NCBI GenBank assembly: GCA_963665405.2
Contig: OY762261.2
Span: forward strand, 868,001-932,000
Length of the DNA: 64,000 nt
Source of the DNA: G963665405 sp963665405
GTDB lineage: Bacteria; Chloroflexota; Dehalococcoidia; Lucifugimonadales; G963665405
Direction of reading: 5' to 3'
Shown here: positions 1 to 8,529 of the stretch, piece after piece
Numbering within the stretch: the first letter of the stretch is position 1
Layout: every line of letters starts with the position of its first letter
Position numbers and translations under genes: made by a program
The notes under the pieces: model-generated
What the model was told of the DNA's origin: nothing
The model's input: only the letters and a program-made list of their open reading frames with translations
Database searches by the model: none

Positions 1-1032
1 GACGTCGAGACGCGCTACCGTCAGCGGTACCTCGACCTTATCTCGAACCGTGAGGCTCGCGACATCGCGGCCGCCCGCAGCCGATGCATCAGCTCTCTCC
101 GCCGCTTCATGGAGGACAGGGATTTCATCGAGGTCGAGACGCCCATCCTGGTCCCCGTCGCGGGCGGAACGATGGCGCGGCCGTTCATCACTCACCACAA
201 CGCCCTGGACCGCGACCTCTACCTCCGCATAGCCATAGAGCTATACCTGAAGCGGCTGATCGTCGGCGGCTTCGAGAAGGTGTTCGAGGTCGGACGTGTT
301 TTTCGTAACGAGGGCGTGGACTTCTACCACAACCCCGAGTTCACGATGATGGAGAGCTACGAGGCTTACGCCGACTACGAGGACGTGATGCGGATGGTCG
401 AGGAGCTGATGCACAAGGTGGCCCTCGACGTTCTGGGACAGCCCACGGTCGAGTTTGAGGGAAACGTCATCGACTTCACCCCTCCGTGGCCGAGGCTCAG
501 CCTCCGGGAGGAGGTCAAGAGGCGCTCCGGCGTGGACTTTCTCGAGTGCCCCGATATCGACTCCCTGCGACACGCGATACAGGCGGCCGGGCTGAGCCTG
601 GGAGAGCAGGTTAGCTGGGGGGGGCAGCTCGACAAGCTCATCTCGTCCGCCGTCGAGCCCCACCTGGTCCAGCCCACGTTCCTGGTCGACTATCCCGTCG
701 AGATGTCGCCCCTGGCCAAGAGGAAGCGAGGCGACGAGCGTCTCGTCGAGCGGTTCGAGGGGTTCATCGCCGGAATGGAGATCTGCAACGCCTTCACCGA
801 GCTGAACGACCCGATCGACCAGCGTGAGCGATTCGAGGAGCAGGAGAAGCTGCGTTCTGCGTTCGGCGCCGAGGACTTCGACAGGCTGGACGAGGACTTC
901 CTCCTGGCGATCGAGTACGGCATGCCTCCCACCGGAGGGCTCGGCCTGGGGGTCGACCGGCTCGCGATGCTGATCTCCGGGAAGCGCTCCATTCGAGAGG
1001 TGGTCCTCTTCCCGCAACTGCGGACAAGATAG
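1..1032 (+). CDS. lysS: Lysyl-tRNA synthetase, class II (5' end outside window)
   Basis: This enzyme charges tRNA-Lys with lysine in the cytoplasm. The frame is open from base 1, and its first residues (VETRYRQRYLDL) are the conserved segment that joins the anticodon-binding OB-fold to the catalytic core, so the OB-fold lies outside the window. Class II motif 2 (GRVFRNEG) lies near 295-320 and motif 3 (GLGLGVDRLAML) near 940-975. The SIREVVLFPQ tail is typical of bacterial LysRS, and the stop is TAG at 1030. Only the upstream end is missing and nothing is broken. It may be cotranscribed with the next gene, 74 bp downstream. Confidence 0.96.
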   Translation, partial: DVETRYRQRYLDLISNREARDIAAARSRCISSLRRFMEDRDFIEVETPILVPVAGGTMARPFITHHNALDRDLYLRIAIELYLKRLIVGGFEKVFEVGRVFRNEGVDFYHNPEFTMMESYEAYADYEDVMRMVEELMHKVALDVLGQPTVEFEGNVIDFTPPWPRLSLREEVKRRSGVDFLECPDIDSLRHAIQAAGLSLGEQVSWGGQLDKLISSAVEPHLVQPTFLVDYPVEMSPLAKRKRGDERLVERFEGFIAGMEICNAFTELNDPIDQRERFEEQEKLRSAFGAEDFDRLDEDFLLAIEYGMPPTGGLGLGVDRLAMLISGKRSIREVVLFPQLRTR

Positions 1033-1106
1033 GACCCAGCACGTCAGTCGACGGAGGCAAGGCAGCAGTTGAGCGGCCACGGCTAGAAAACTAGGGGAAT
1101 CTGCCT

Positions 1107-2252
1107 ATGAGTGGAAAGAGCGGCATCTACGAAGAGCTCGGCGTCCAGCGCGTAATCAACGCACGGGGCCATCCGACGGTGATCGGCGGCAACACCCCGT
1201 CTGCGACGGTCCGCGCGGCCATGGAGGAAGCCACAGAGGACTTCGTCGACATGGGGAACCTGATCGACGCGGTCAGCGCCAGAGTCGCCGGCATGCTGGG
1301 CATCGAGGCGGCTCTGGTCACCCCGGGCTGCGCGGCGGCCCTCGCTCTGGGCGCGGCGGCCTGCATGACCGGGAACGATCTCGAGAAGATCGAGCGCGTG
1401 CCCGACGTGGCGGACATGCCCCACGAGTTCATCATCCAGAGACAGCTGAGGGTGAGCTACGACAGAGCCATCACCATACCCGGCGGCAAGCTGATCGAGG
1501 TAGGGGACCCCGACGGAACGGTGCCCGGGCACATCGAGGCGGCGATCGGACCCAAGACGGCGGGCATCCACTACCTGGCCGGCGGACTGTATGACGAGCC
1601 CGACGAGCGGAACGACTCCGTGCACATAGCCGAGGTGATCGACATCGCCCACTCCCACGGCCTTCCGGTCATCGTGGACGCGGCCGGACAGGTGTATCCT
1701 ACCGACCGGCTCAGCCGGTACGTCAAGATGGGCGCCGACATCGTCTGCTATGGCGCCAAGTACTTCGGTGGGGTCAACTCGAGCGGACTGCTGACCGGCA
1801 AGAAAGAGCTGGTCCAGGCCGCCCAGTCCCACAGCTTCGTCGGCTTCGAGGCTCACAACATCCGGGCCTTCGGCCGAGTGATGAAGATGGACCGGCAGTC
1901 AGTAGTAGCCGTCTACGTGGCCCTCAGAGAGTGGCTGACCATGAATCATGAGGACCGGATCAGCGCCTACCATCCGCGGCTCTCGCCGATCCGGGACGCG
2001 CTCGTCGGAGTCGAGGGGGTAGGGGCGGTCGACTTCCCCGACCGCGGGCTCACCGAGGGACTTCGGATTCGGATCGACGGCGCCCGCGCAAGCAAAACGG
2101 TCCAGCAGGTAATCGACGAGCTCTACTCCGGTAACCCACGCATCATGGTGCGAGAGGCCGACGAGCCGGACTCACTCGTCATCCGGATCCAGACCGTCAA
2201 CGACGGCGACGAGAAGATCATCGCCAGGAGACTCCAGGAGATCCTGGAGTAG
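1107..2252 (+). CDS. PLP-dependent SelA/DgaE-fold lyase or transferase
   Basis: This is a fold-type I PLP enzyme of the selenocysteine synthase / D-glucosaminate-6-phosphate ammonia-lyase superfamily. The start (YEELGVQRVINARG) matches the usual KELGLKEVINASG-type opening. K218, in YGAKYFGGVNSSG, is the likely Schiff-base lysine, and IVDAAGQ near residue 190 is the PLP-ring aspartate segment. At 381 residues it is shorter than true SelA (about 460), and nothing nearby suggests selenocysteine insertion, so a sugar-amine or amino-acid lyase is more likely. It sits alone between lysS and serS. The substrate is unknown. Confidence 0.8.
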   Translation: MSGKSGIYEELGVQRVINARGHPTVIGGNTPSATVRAAMEEATEDFVDMGNLIDAVSARVAGMLGIEAALVTPGCAAALALGAAACMTGNDLEKIERVPDVADMPHEFIIQRQLRVSYDRAITIPGGKLIEVGDPDGTVPGHIEAAIGPKTAGIHYLAGGLYDEPDERNDSVHIAEVIDIAHSHGLPVIVDAAGQVYPTDRLSRYVKMGADIVCYGAKYFGGVNSSGLLTGKKELVQAAQSHSFVGFEAHNIRAFGRVMKMDRQSVVAVYVALREWLTMNHEDRISAYHPRLSPIRDALVGVEGVGAVDFPDRGLTEGLRIRIDGARASKTVQQVIDELYSGNPRIMVREADEPDSLVIRIQTVNDGDEKIIARRLQEILE

Positions 2253-2389
2253 TACGCCCTGGCCGTCCCCACGACCGCAGTTCAGGCTGATGAAAAATGG
2301 GGTCTGAAGAGGGCCGAGACTCCTTTGCCGGTCCTTCTACGGAAGGATGAGGGTGTCCCTGATATGATTTCTCCTGGACGGAGACCTAC

Positions 2390-3649
2390 TTGATCAGCAT
2401 CAACCTGCTACGCGACCACCCTGACTGGGTCCGCCGGGCCGCGGAGCGCCGGGGCGAAGATGTCCCCGTCGACCGCATCCTGAAGGTCGATGCGCGCTGG
2501 CGTGCCGGGGTGGACAAGGCAGACCAGCTCAGGGCGCGGCGGAAAGAGGTCGGCAAGAGCCTGGCCACGATGAACCCGAAACCGCCCGAGCTCATCAAGG
2601 AGATGCGAGGGGTCGGCGACCGCATCAAGGCGCTGGACAGCGAGACGAAGGCAGCCGATGACGAGCTCCGAGCCCTTCTCCTGGCAGTTCCGAACCTCCC
2701 GCAAGACGACGTCCCGGACGGCGTTGACGAGTCCGACAACGTCGTGATCCGAACGGTGGGGGAGCCGCCCGCCTTCTCCTTCGAGCCCCTGCCTCACTGG
2801 GACCTGGGCGCGAGGCTGGACATCATCGACCTACCTCGAGGCGCCAAGCTCTCCGGGTCCCGCTTCTATATCCTCAAGGGCAAGGGCGCGGGGCTCCAGC
2901 GCGCGCTCATATCGTGGATGGTCGACCTCCACGTCGGCGAGCACGGCTACGAGGAGATCTACCCGCCCTTCATGGTGACGAGCGAGACCGCCCGGGCAAG
3001 CGGCCAGCTTCCGAAGTTCGCCGACACGATGTACCACGACGACGAGGACGACCTCTGGATGATCCCGACCGCCGAGGTGCCGCTGACCAACATGTACGGT
3101 GGCGAGATCCTGCCCCCGGGAGCCCTGCCCCTTCGGTACGTCGCCCACACACCGTCGTTCCGCCGCGAGAAGACCGCGGCCGGCCGGGACACCCGGGGAA
3201 TCAAGCGCGTCCACCAGTTCGAGAAGGTGGAGATGTACAAGTTCGTGGAGCCGGAGACCTCGGACGCCGAGCTCGACGGGCTCGTGGCCGACGCGTCGGA
3301 CGTCTGCGGCCGCCTTGGGGTCCAATATCGAGTGATACAGCTGTCGACCGGAGACCTGGGTTTCAACTCGGCCAAGAGCTTCGACCTGGAGATGTGGGCT
3401 CCAGGCTGCGAGGAGTGGCTGGAGGTCAGCTCGTGCTCGAATTGCACCGACTTCCAGGCGCGACGCTCCAACATCCGGTATCGACCACAGGCGGAGGCGT
3501 CGACACGGTTTCCCCACACCCTGAACGGCTCCGGGCTGGCTCTGCCGCGGGTCATCATCGCGGTCCTAGAAAACTTCCAGCAGGCCGACGGGTCGGTGAT
3601 CATCCCCGAGGTCCTTCGACCCTACACCGGCTTCGACCGAATCGGGTAG
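2390..3649 (+). CDS. serS: Seryl-tRNA synthetase
   Basis: This enzyme charges tRNA-Ser (and tRNA-Sec, if present). Residues 1-110 form the N-terminal coiled-coil arm. The class II core follows, with motif 2 (FRREKTAAGRDTRG) and the TXE-type loop IPTAEVPLTNMY, then motif 3 (LPRVIIAVLENFQ). Its 419 residues are normal for the family. The start is TTG, chosen because MISINLLRDHPDWV matches the family N-terminus (MLDIKLLRENP-like) and because no ATG or GTG fits better. A short TGAGGGTGTCCCTGA motif at 2348-2362, related to hairpin 2 of the dispersed leader element, lies 27 bp upstream. Confidence 0.96.
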   Translation: MISINLLRDHPDWVRRAAERRGEDVPVDRILKVDARWRAGVDKADQLRARRKEVGKSLATMNPKPPELIKEMRGVGDRIKALDSETKAADDELRALLLAVPNLPQDDVPDGVDESDNVVIRTVGEPPAFSFEPLPHWDLGARLDIIDLPRGAKLSGSRFYILKGKGAGLQRALISWMVDLHVGEHGYEEIYPPFMVTSETARASGQLPKFADTMYHDDEDDLWMIPTAEVPLTNMYGGEILPPGALPLRYVAHTPSFRREKTAAGRDTRGIKRVHQFEKVEMYKFVEPETSDAELDGLVADASDVCGRLGVQYRVIQLSTGDLGFNSAKSFDLEMWAPGCEEWLEVSSCSNCTDFQARRSNIRYRPQAEASTRFPHTLNGSGLALPRVIIAVLENFQQADGSVIIPEVLRPYTGFDRIG

Positions 3650-3850
3650 CCCGGCCTAGCCGTCCCGGTACGGAGAGCAGCCGACGCCTGACCGGGCCTC
3701 CGATGTCCACCAGAGCCTCCAGCCGCTCGAATCGCTGACCGTCCGGATCGCCAATCTCTACCTCTACTTTGAAGACACCCTTACGTCTCCTCGATCGTCC
3801 GACTTCAGGTTCGATGATAACAGTGCGCAGTACCTGGACGTGCGGGTTCC

Positions 3851-5440
3851 TTACACAACGCCATCTGGGCGCGTCCCGTACCGTTCTCTCAGCTCTGTCT
3901 TCAAGATCTTGCCCAGGGCGTTCCGCGGAAGCTCGGGGACGAAGACGACCGACTCGGGTTTCTTGAAGCTGGCCAGCCGCTCGCGGGCGAACCGTATGAT
4001 CTCGTCCTCCCCGGCGGACCCGCCGCCTTTCAGCACGACGATCGCCCGGACCCTCTCGCCCCAGTCGGCGTCGGCGACCCCGATTACGGCCGCGTCGTCG
4101 ATGGCCGGATGAGACGTCAGCACCTGCTCGACCTCCAGGGGCGATATCATCTCCCCTCCCCGCTTGATGAAATCCCTCGCCCGGCCGGTCAGGAAGATAT
4201 AGCCGTCCTCGTCCGTGTAACCGAGGTCGCCGGTGTGCAGCCAGCCGTCGTGCAGGGCCCCGGCGGTGGCGGCTGGATTGTGCCAGTATCCCTTCATCAG
4301 CCGCGCACCCCTGGCTACGATCTCGCCCTCGACGCCCGCGGCGACCAGATTCCCGTCCTCGTCCGCTATCCGAACCTCGACGTCGTCGAGCGGCTTCCCT
4401 ATCGACGAGAGGCGTCGCAGCCTCTTCTCGACCTCTGCCGGGGGTCCATCCAGCACGTGGTCTTCCGGGGGCAGCATCGTGATCGTGGCGGCGGTCTCCG
4501 TCTGCCCGAACGCGTTAATGAACCGCGTCCCTGGGAGCTCGGCCACCGCACGCCTGATGACCTCCAGAGGCATCGGCGCCGCGCCGTAGGTTATGAGCTC
4601 GAGACTGCTCAGATCACGGCTCGCAAAGTCGGGATGCTCCATCACCCGCTTCAGCATCGTCGGGACCATCATGGTTCGCGTCACCCGCTCCCGCTCCACG
4701 AGCTCGAGCCACTCTCCCGACTCGAACTGCCGCTGGACCACGATCGTTCGCCCGCCGTACACCGCCGCCAAGACAGCCTGCGCTCCCGCGATGTGGTATA
4801 GCGGCACCGAGAGGATGACCCTCTCGTCCACCTCCGGGTCGGCGGGGGTGACGCTGCTGAGCATGTAGGACGAGAAGCTGTCGTGGCTGAGCATCGCGCC
4901 CTTGGGAGCGCCGGTGGTGCCGGTGGTGAACATGATCATCGTCAGGTCGCCGCCATCGGCCCGCGGCGCACGCTCCGCGTCCGGCGCGGCGGCCATCAGC
5001 TCCTCGTAGGCGTGCCACCGCTCGTACCGACCCGAACGTCGCGCCGGGAGCCCCTCTACAGCGACGTACGCTTCGACCGACTCCAGTTCGCCGGCGACGG
5101 ACCGCAGCAGATCGACATACCTGGCTCCCACCAGCACGACCCGTGGACCGGACTCGCCGATCATGTAGGCGAGCTCGTCGCCTCGGGACCGATAGTTCAG
5201 AGGTACGAAAACCGCGTCGAGAGCGGCGGTCGCGAAGTACGCCTCGATATGCTCCGGACGGTTGACCTCGATCATCGCCACCCGGTCGCCCGCTCCGACG
5301 CCCAGCGCCCCCAACGCGTTGGCGAGTCGGCTCACCCGGTCCTTCAGCTCGGCGTAAGTGATTCGCCCGCCCTCGAAGACGATGGCGGTCCTCTCAGGCA
5401 CGATGGCGCAGGCTATCTCAAGGAACTCGTTAGTGTTCAT
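3851..5440 (-). CDS. AMP-forming acyl-CoA synthetase
   Basis: This is an ANL-superfamily acid-CoA ligase that adenylates a carboxylic acid and transfers it to CoA. Visible motifs are the P-loop-like FTTGTTGAPKGAMLSH near residue 170, the INAFGQTE aromatic/adenine motif, the GWLHTGDLGYTDEDGY hinge region and the C-terminal catalytic lysine in PRNALGKILK. Its 529 residues match fatty-acyl or aryl-CoA ligases. It is the last gene of a leftward operon behind two enoyl-CoA hydratase paralogues. Its start lies 6 bp after the upstream stop, with an AGGAG ribosome-binding site, so the three probably act on one acyl-CoA route. Substrate length cannot be read from the sequence. Confidence 0.9.
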   Translation of the reverse strand: MNTNEFLEIACAIVPERTAIVFEGGRITYAELKDRVSRLANALGALGVGAGDRVAMIEVNRPEHIEAYFATAALDAVFVPLNYRSRGDELAYMIGESGPRVVLVGARYVDLLRSVAGELESVEAYVAVEGLPARRSGRYERWHAYEELMAAAPDAERAPRADGGDLTMIMFTTGTTGAPKGAMLSHDSFSSYMLSSVTPADPEVDERVILSVPLYHIAGAQAVLAAVYGGRTIVVQRQFESGEWLELVERERVTRTMMVPTMLKRVMEHPDFASRDLSSLELITYGAAPMPLEVIRRAVAELPGTRFINAFGQTETAATITMLPPEDHVLDGPPAEVEKRLRRLSSIGKPLDDVEVRIADEDGNLVAAGVEGEIVARGARLMKGYWHNPAATAGALHDGWLHTGDLGYTDEDGYIFLTGRARDFIKRGGEMISPLEVEQVLTSHPAIDDAAVIGVADADWGERVRAIVVLKGGGSAGEDEIIRFARERLASFKKPESVVFVPELPRNALGKILKTELRERYGTRPDGVV

Positions 5441-5446
5441 GCTGGC

Positions 5447-6178
5447 TCATCGGTCTCCTGGTGAACCCATCAGCCTGGCGGCCAGCCGCCCCTCCAGATC
5501 CAGGCTCTCCTCAGCTGTCAGGTCGAGACCGTCCATCATGGCCCTCTTGGCCGCCGCGACGGCCTCCGGGTCCAGAGAGGCGATGAGCCGTGCGACGCGC
5601 TCGGCCTCGGCTTGGAGCCTCGCGATCGGGACGACGGCGCTGACCAGACCCGTTCGTAGGGCCTCGTCGGCGCCGAGGGATCGGCCGCTGAGCATCATCT
5701 CGAAAGCCGAGCCTCGATCCATGACACGGGGCAGGGTCTGGGTTCCGCCTGCGGCGGGGATCATGCCCAACGCTACCTCGGGCATGGAGAAGACGGCATC
5801 ATCTGACGCGATCCGGACATCGCACAGCGCGGCGATCTCCACCCCGCTCCCCGTCACATGACCGTGTACGGCCGCGATGAAAGGCTTGCCGATGCGCAGG
5901 AACAAGCCCCACACATCCCGCTCCCAGCGGACCTGCCTGGCAGCCACCTGGGACGGCGAGGTGCCGAACTCAGTCAGATCGGCTCCCGCGCAGAATCCCC
6001 TGTCACCGGTTCCCGAGATTATCGTCGCGCGAACCTCCGGGTCGTCCCGTATGGCCTCCAGAGTCTGGAACAGCTCATCCCTCATCTGCATGTTGTAGGC
6101 GTTTATCCGGCGGGGCCTGTTCAGGACCACATGTGCTACCGGTCCATCCTTCGAGTAGAGCACCGTCTCGGGTTCCAC
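5447..6178 (-). CDS. Enoyl-CoA hydratase/isomerase family protein (copy 1)
   Basis: This is a crotonase-fold enzyme of 243 residues. The oxyanion-hole segments are visible: FCAGADLTEF near residue 62 and HGHVTGSGVEIAALCDVRIA near 105-125. The acidic position in SMPEVALGMIPAAGGTQ is kept, which is compatible with hydratase activity. The start is GTG directly after the TGA of the upstream paralogue (TGAGTG), so the two are translationally coupled. The pair followed by a CoA ligase suggests beta-oxidation-like catabolism of an organic acid. Isomerase or hydrolase activity cannot be excluded from sequence alone. Confidence 0.88.
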   Translation of the reverse strand: MEPETVLYSKDGPVAHVVLNRPRRINAYNMQMRDELFQTLEAIRDDPEVRATIISGTGDRGFCAGADLTEFGTSPSQVAARQVRWERDVWGLFLRIGKPFIAAVHGHVTGSGVEIAALCDVRIASDDAVFSMPEVALGMIPAAGGTQTLPRVMDRGSAFEMMLSGRSLGADEALRTGLVSAVVPIARLQAEAERVARLIASLDPEAVAAAKRAMMDGLDLTAEESLDLEGRLAARLMGSPGDR

Positions 6179-6958
6179 TCATGCCCCCCTGTAGTGGGGC
6201 GCCCGGCGCTCGAGGAACGACGAGATTCCCTCGGCCCGGTCGGATGTGCTATGTAGAAGCAGACCGATGTCGGCCTCCATCGCCAGGCCCTGCTCCAGGG
6301 TCATGTCCATGCCCTTCAGAACCGCCTCTTTGAGATACCTGGTCGCGATTGGTCCAGGTCCTGCGATCGATCGAGCGATCTCCAATGCCTGCGGCAGTGC
6401 CTGCCCCATGCCCGCCACGGCGCTCAGCACGCCGATGGTCAGGGCCTCCTCAGCATCGATCTCCCTGGATGTCAGAACCAGCTCCATCGCCCTGCCGAGT
6501 CCGACGAGCCGCGGCAGGCGCTGGGTTCCACCGTCCCATGGGATGAGCCCGTCTCTGAGCTGCGGCATCGCGAGGCGCACACCGGCCGACGCCACCCTGA
6601 GATCGCATCCGAGGGCCAGCTCCAGACCCTGTCCCAGAGCGTCCCCGTTGATGGCGGCGATCGTCGGGCATCCAACCCGCGCTATCTTACCCGCCACGCG
6701 AAGGCCCCGCAGAGTCTCGCGGACGTCGCCGCATCCGCCCAGAGCGGCAGGGTCGGTGCCGCCACAGAAGACGTCACCGGCGCCGGTCAGCACCAGGACC
6801 CGGATCTCGTCGTTCTCGTCGATCTGGCGGACCGCCTCGCTCAGCTCGGCTGCGCCCGTCTCGTCGATGAGATTTCCGGACCCCGGGACACCCGGCCGGC
6901 CAATCGTAACGACGGCTACGTGTCCGTCGATCTCTAGGGAGAGCGTTTCGAAGGGCAT
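6179..6958 (-). CDS. Enoyl-CoA hydratase/isomerase family protein (copy 2)
   Basis: This is a second crotonase-fold protein, first in the leftward acyl-CoA operon. Oxyanion-hole features are VFCGGTDPAALGG and NGDALGQGLELALGCDLRVA, followed by AMPQLRDGLIPWDGGTQ. The position that is Glu in hydratases (PEV in the neighbouring copy) reads PQL here, so the activity may differ from copy 1. The frame is open to a GTG at 6985, but the ATG at 6958 (MPFETLSLEIDG) matches the usual family start and follows a GAGGAGG stretch. It probably arose by duplication with its neighbour. Confidence 0.85.
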   Translation of the reverse strand: MPFETLSLEIDGHVAVVTIGRPGVPGSGNLIDETGAAELSEAVRQIDENDEIRVLVLTGAGDVFCGGTDPAALGGCGDVRETLRGLRVAGKIARVGCPTIAAINGDALGQGLELALGCDLRVASAGVRLAMPQLRDGLIPWDGGTQRLPRLVGLGRAMELVLTSREIDAEEALTIGVLSAVAGMGQALPQALEIARSIAGPGPIATRYLKEAVLKGMDMTLEQGLAMEADIGLLLHSTSDRAEGISSFLERRAPHYRGA

Positions 6959-7031
6959 TTCCTCCTCTGGGCCGCCGCCGGCCACCGTCCGTCTAGGATA
7001 GGCGCATCGCAGCGCACCGTCCAGACGCCCG

Positions 7032-7508
7032 GTGGCCGGTGGCGGGAAAGAAGAGGGTCCTCATCTTGCTTCGGCGGAGCTGTACGATCCACGAGCCGGA
7101 ACCTGGTCCCGCACCGGATCGATGTCCGTCGGTCGCGCCCGGCACACGGCGACGCTGCTGAACGACGGTCGCGTGCTGGTGGTCGGCGGAATCGGCAGGA
7201 TCACGTCCGCCGAAGTCTACGATCCGTCCGCGGGTACTTGGTCGCTCGTCGCCAGCATGTCAGAGGGGCGGGGAGCCCGTACCGCAACCCTACTCAAGAG
7301 CGGCCAAGTCTTCGTCACCGGAGGCATCGGCAATCTGTCCACCGCCGAGGCATACGACCCTGCAACCGATTCGTGGATTTCCGCAGGAGAGATGACGGTG
7401 ACCCGTTACTACCACTCGGCAACGTTGCTGAACGACGGTCGGTTACTCATTGCGGGAGGCTTGAGTCGAGACGGATTCACCAACTCGTCCGAGCTGTATG
7501 GGCCCTGA
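7032..7508 (+). pseudogene. Kelch-repeat protein remnant, truncated at both ends
   Basis: The segment encodes about three kelch blades, each with the SAE(L/V)YDP..GTWS, ARHTATLL..GRVLV and GG pattern. It begins in the middle of a blade (VAGGG) just after an in-frame stop at 6999. It ends in SSELYGP, where the next blade should read SELYDP. There is no signal peptide and no clear ribosome-binding site for the GTG at 7032. A full beta-propeller needs five to seven blades, so this looks like a leftover of a larger secreted kelch protein rather than a working gene. Expression of a short product cannot be excluded. Confidence 0.6.
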
Positions 7509-7620
7509 CAAGGCTCGGAAGCTCGTCCCACGCCCACCTACTTGCCAGAGAAGCAAGTCTCGGCGGAGCGGAGAGCCTTTCTCGTCTCCCACGCCCTACG
7601 AACAATGAATCACGCTCAAA

Positions 7621-7650
7621 TTGACACCATTCTCCAGCGGCCCGTATAAT
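7621..7650 (+). promoter_or_regulatory. Consensus sigma-70 promoter of the rpmH operon
   Basis: TTGACA (7621-7626) and TATAAT (7645-7650) are both perfect hexamers, separated by 18 bp. They lie 25 bp upstream of the rpmH ATG. This is the strongest promoter seen in the window and fits a highly expressed ribosomal-protein operon. Confidence 0.9.
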
Positions 7651-7675
7651 CTGGGTTTGGGCGGAGTATTGGCAG

Positions 7676-7813
7676 ATGCCGAAAAGAACCTATCAACCAC
7701 GCAAGCGACGGCGCGCACGGGTCCACGGCTTCAGGTCTCGAATGAGCACCAGGGGAGGCCGGCGGGTTCTGAAGCGCCGCATCTTCAAAGGGCGGCGAGA
7801 TCTCACGGTCTAG
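7676..7813 (+). CDS. rpmH: 50S ribosomal protein L34
   Basis: This is a 45-residue, very basic protein of the large ribosomal subunit. It reads MPKRTYQPRKRRRARVHGF at the start, then RSRMSTRGGRRVLKRRIFKG, the signature of L34. It starts with ATG at 7676 and ends with TAG at 7811. It is the first gene behind the consensus promoter and is followed 30 bp later by rnpA, the usual rpmH-rnpA-yidD-yidC-jag order. The dnaA gene, often beside rpmH in other bacteria, lies about 47 kb away on the other strand. Confidence 0.97.
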   Translation: MPKRTYQPRKRRRARVHGFRSRMSTRGGRRVLKRRIFKGRRDLTV

Positions 7814-7843
7814 GCGATCTCTGTCGCCTGGGCCCGGCGGTCT

Positions 7844-8227
7844 ATGCAACGAGACAGGCGTCTGACCCGAGGTAGGGACTTCGCCGCCGTCAGGCGCCAT
7901 GGGAAGAGCTGGGTCGACAGGAAGCTGGTCCTCCTGGCCCGGCCAAACTTCCTGGACGTCAGCCGCTATGGGTTTTCGGTGGGGAAGAGGCTGGGCAACG
8001 CGGTCGTGCGAAACAGAGTAAAGCGGAAGCTCAGGGAGGCGGCCCGGATCGTACCAACCCAGCGGGGCTGGGACCTGGTTCTGATAGCCCGCAAGGACGC
8101 GGCAGACGCAGACTTCCACGGGCTCAAACGGTCCATGACGAGCCTGCTGAGACGAGCCAACATCCTGACGGCATCGGCCCGAGACCCCGACGACGTATCA
8201 TCTAGGTCCGGACGATGCGAAGACTAG
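7844..8227 (+). CDS. rnpA: Ribonuclease P protein component
   Basis: This is the protein subunit of RNase P, which helps the catalytic RNA process the 5' end of tRNAs. The N-terminal RRLTRGRDFAAVRR segment, FSVGKRLGNAVVRNRVKRKL (the RNR signature helix) and WDLVLIARKDA strand are all present in 127 residues. Its 3' end overlaps yidD by 13 bp, so the two are probably translationally coupled. No RNase P RNA gene was recognised in the window. Confidence 0.95.
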   Translation: MQRDRRLTRGRDFAAVRRHGKSWVDRKLVLLARPNFLDVSRYGFSVGKRLGNAVVRNRVKRKLREAARIVPTQRGWDLVLIARKDAADADFHGLKRSMTSLLRRANILTASARDPDDVSSRSGRCED

Positions 8228-8424
8228 TGCTTGGCGCTTTGCGCCTCTATCAGCTGGCGGTCTCCCCCTATCTCAGAGGCTATTGCCGCCACACGCCGTC
8301 CTGCTCCAACTACGCCTACGAGGCTATAGAAAGACATGGGGCGGGCAAGGGGGTCTTGTATGCCATCAGGCGACTCGGCCGCTGCCGCCCGCTGGGTTCG
8401 AGAGGATACGACCCTGTACCTTGA
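8215..8424 (+). CDS. yidD: Membrane protein insertion efficiency factor YidD
   Basis: This is a 69-residue protein that assists YidC-dependent membrane insertion at the inner face of the membrane. The family core SPYLRGYCRHTPSCSNYA is present with its conserved cysteines, followed by the AIERHG helix and a CRPLGSRGYDPVP end. It starts inside the last codons of rnpA. Its position between rnpA and yidC is the standard one, apart from the lipoprotein gene inserted before yidC. Confidence 0.93.
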   Translation: MRRLVLGALRLYQLAVSPYLRGYCRHTPSCSNYAYEAIERHGAGKGVLYAIRRLGRCRPLGSRGYDPVP

Positions 8425-8529
8425 GCTCGCACACACCGGTACCCGTCTTTCGCGACCGCCCCTCCCCTTACATCCTTCCGGAGGTTGACCGATAATGGAG
8501 GGTATCGTGAGGGACCGACAGCAGGCTCT

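Noticed and set aside
1107..2252. Selenocysteine synthase (SelA)
   Set aside because: The protein is about 80 residues shorter than SelA, and no selB, selD or tRNA-Sec is visible. Only the superfamily is supported.
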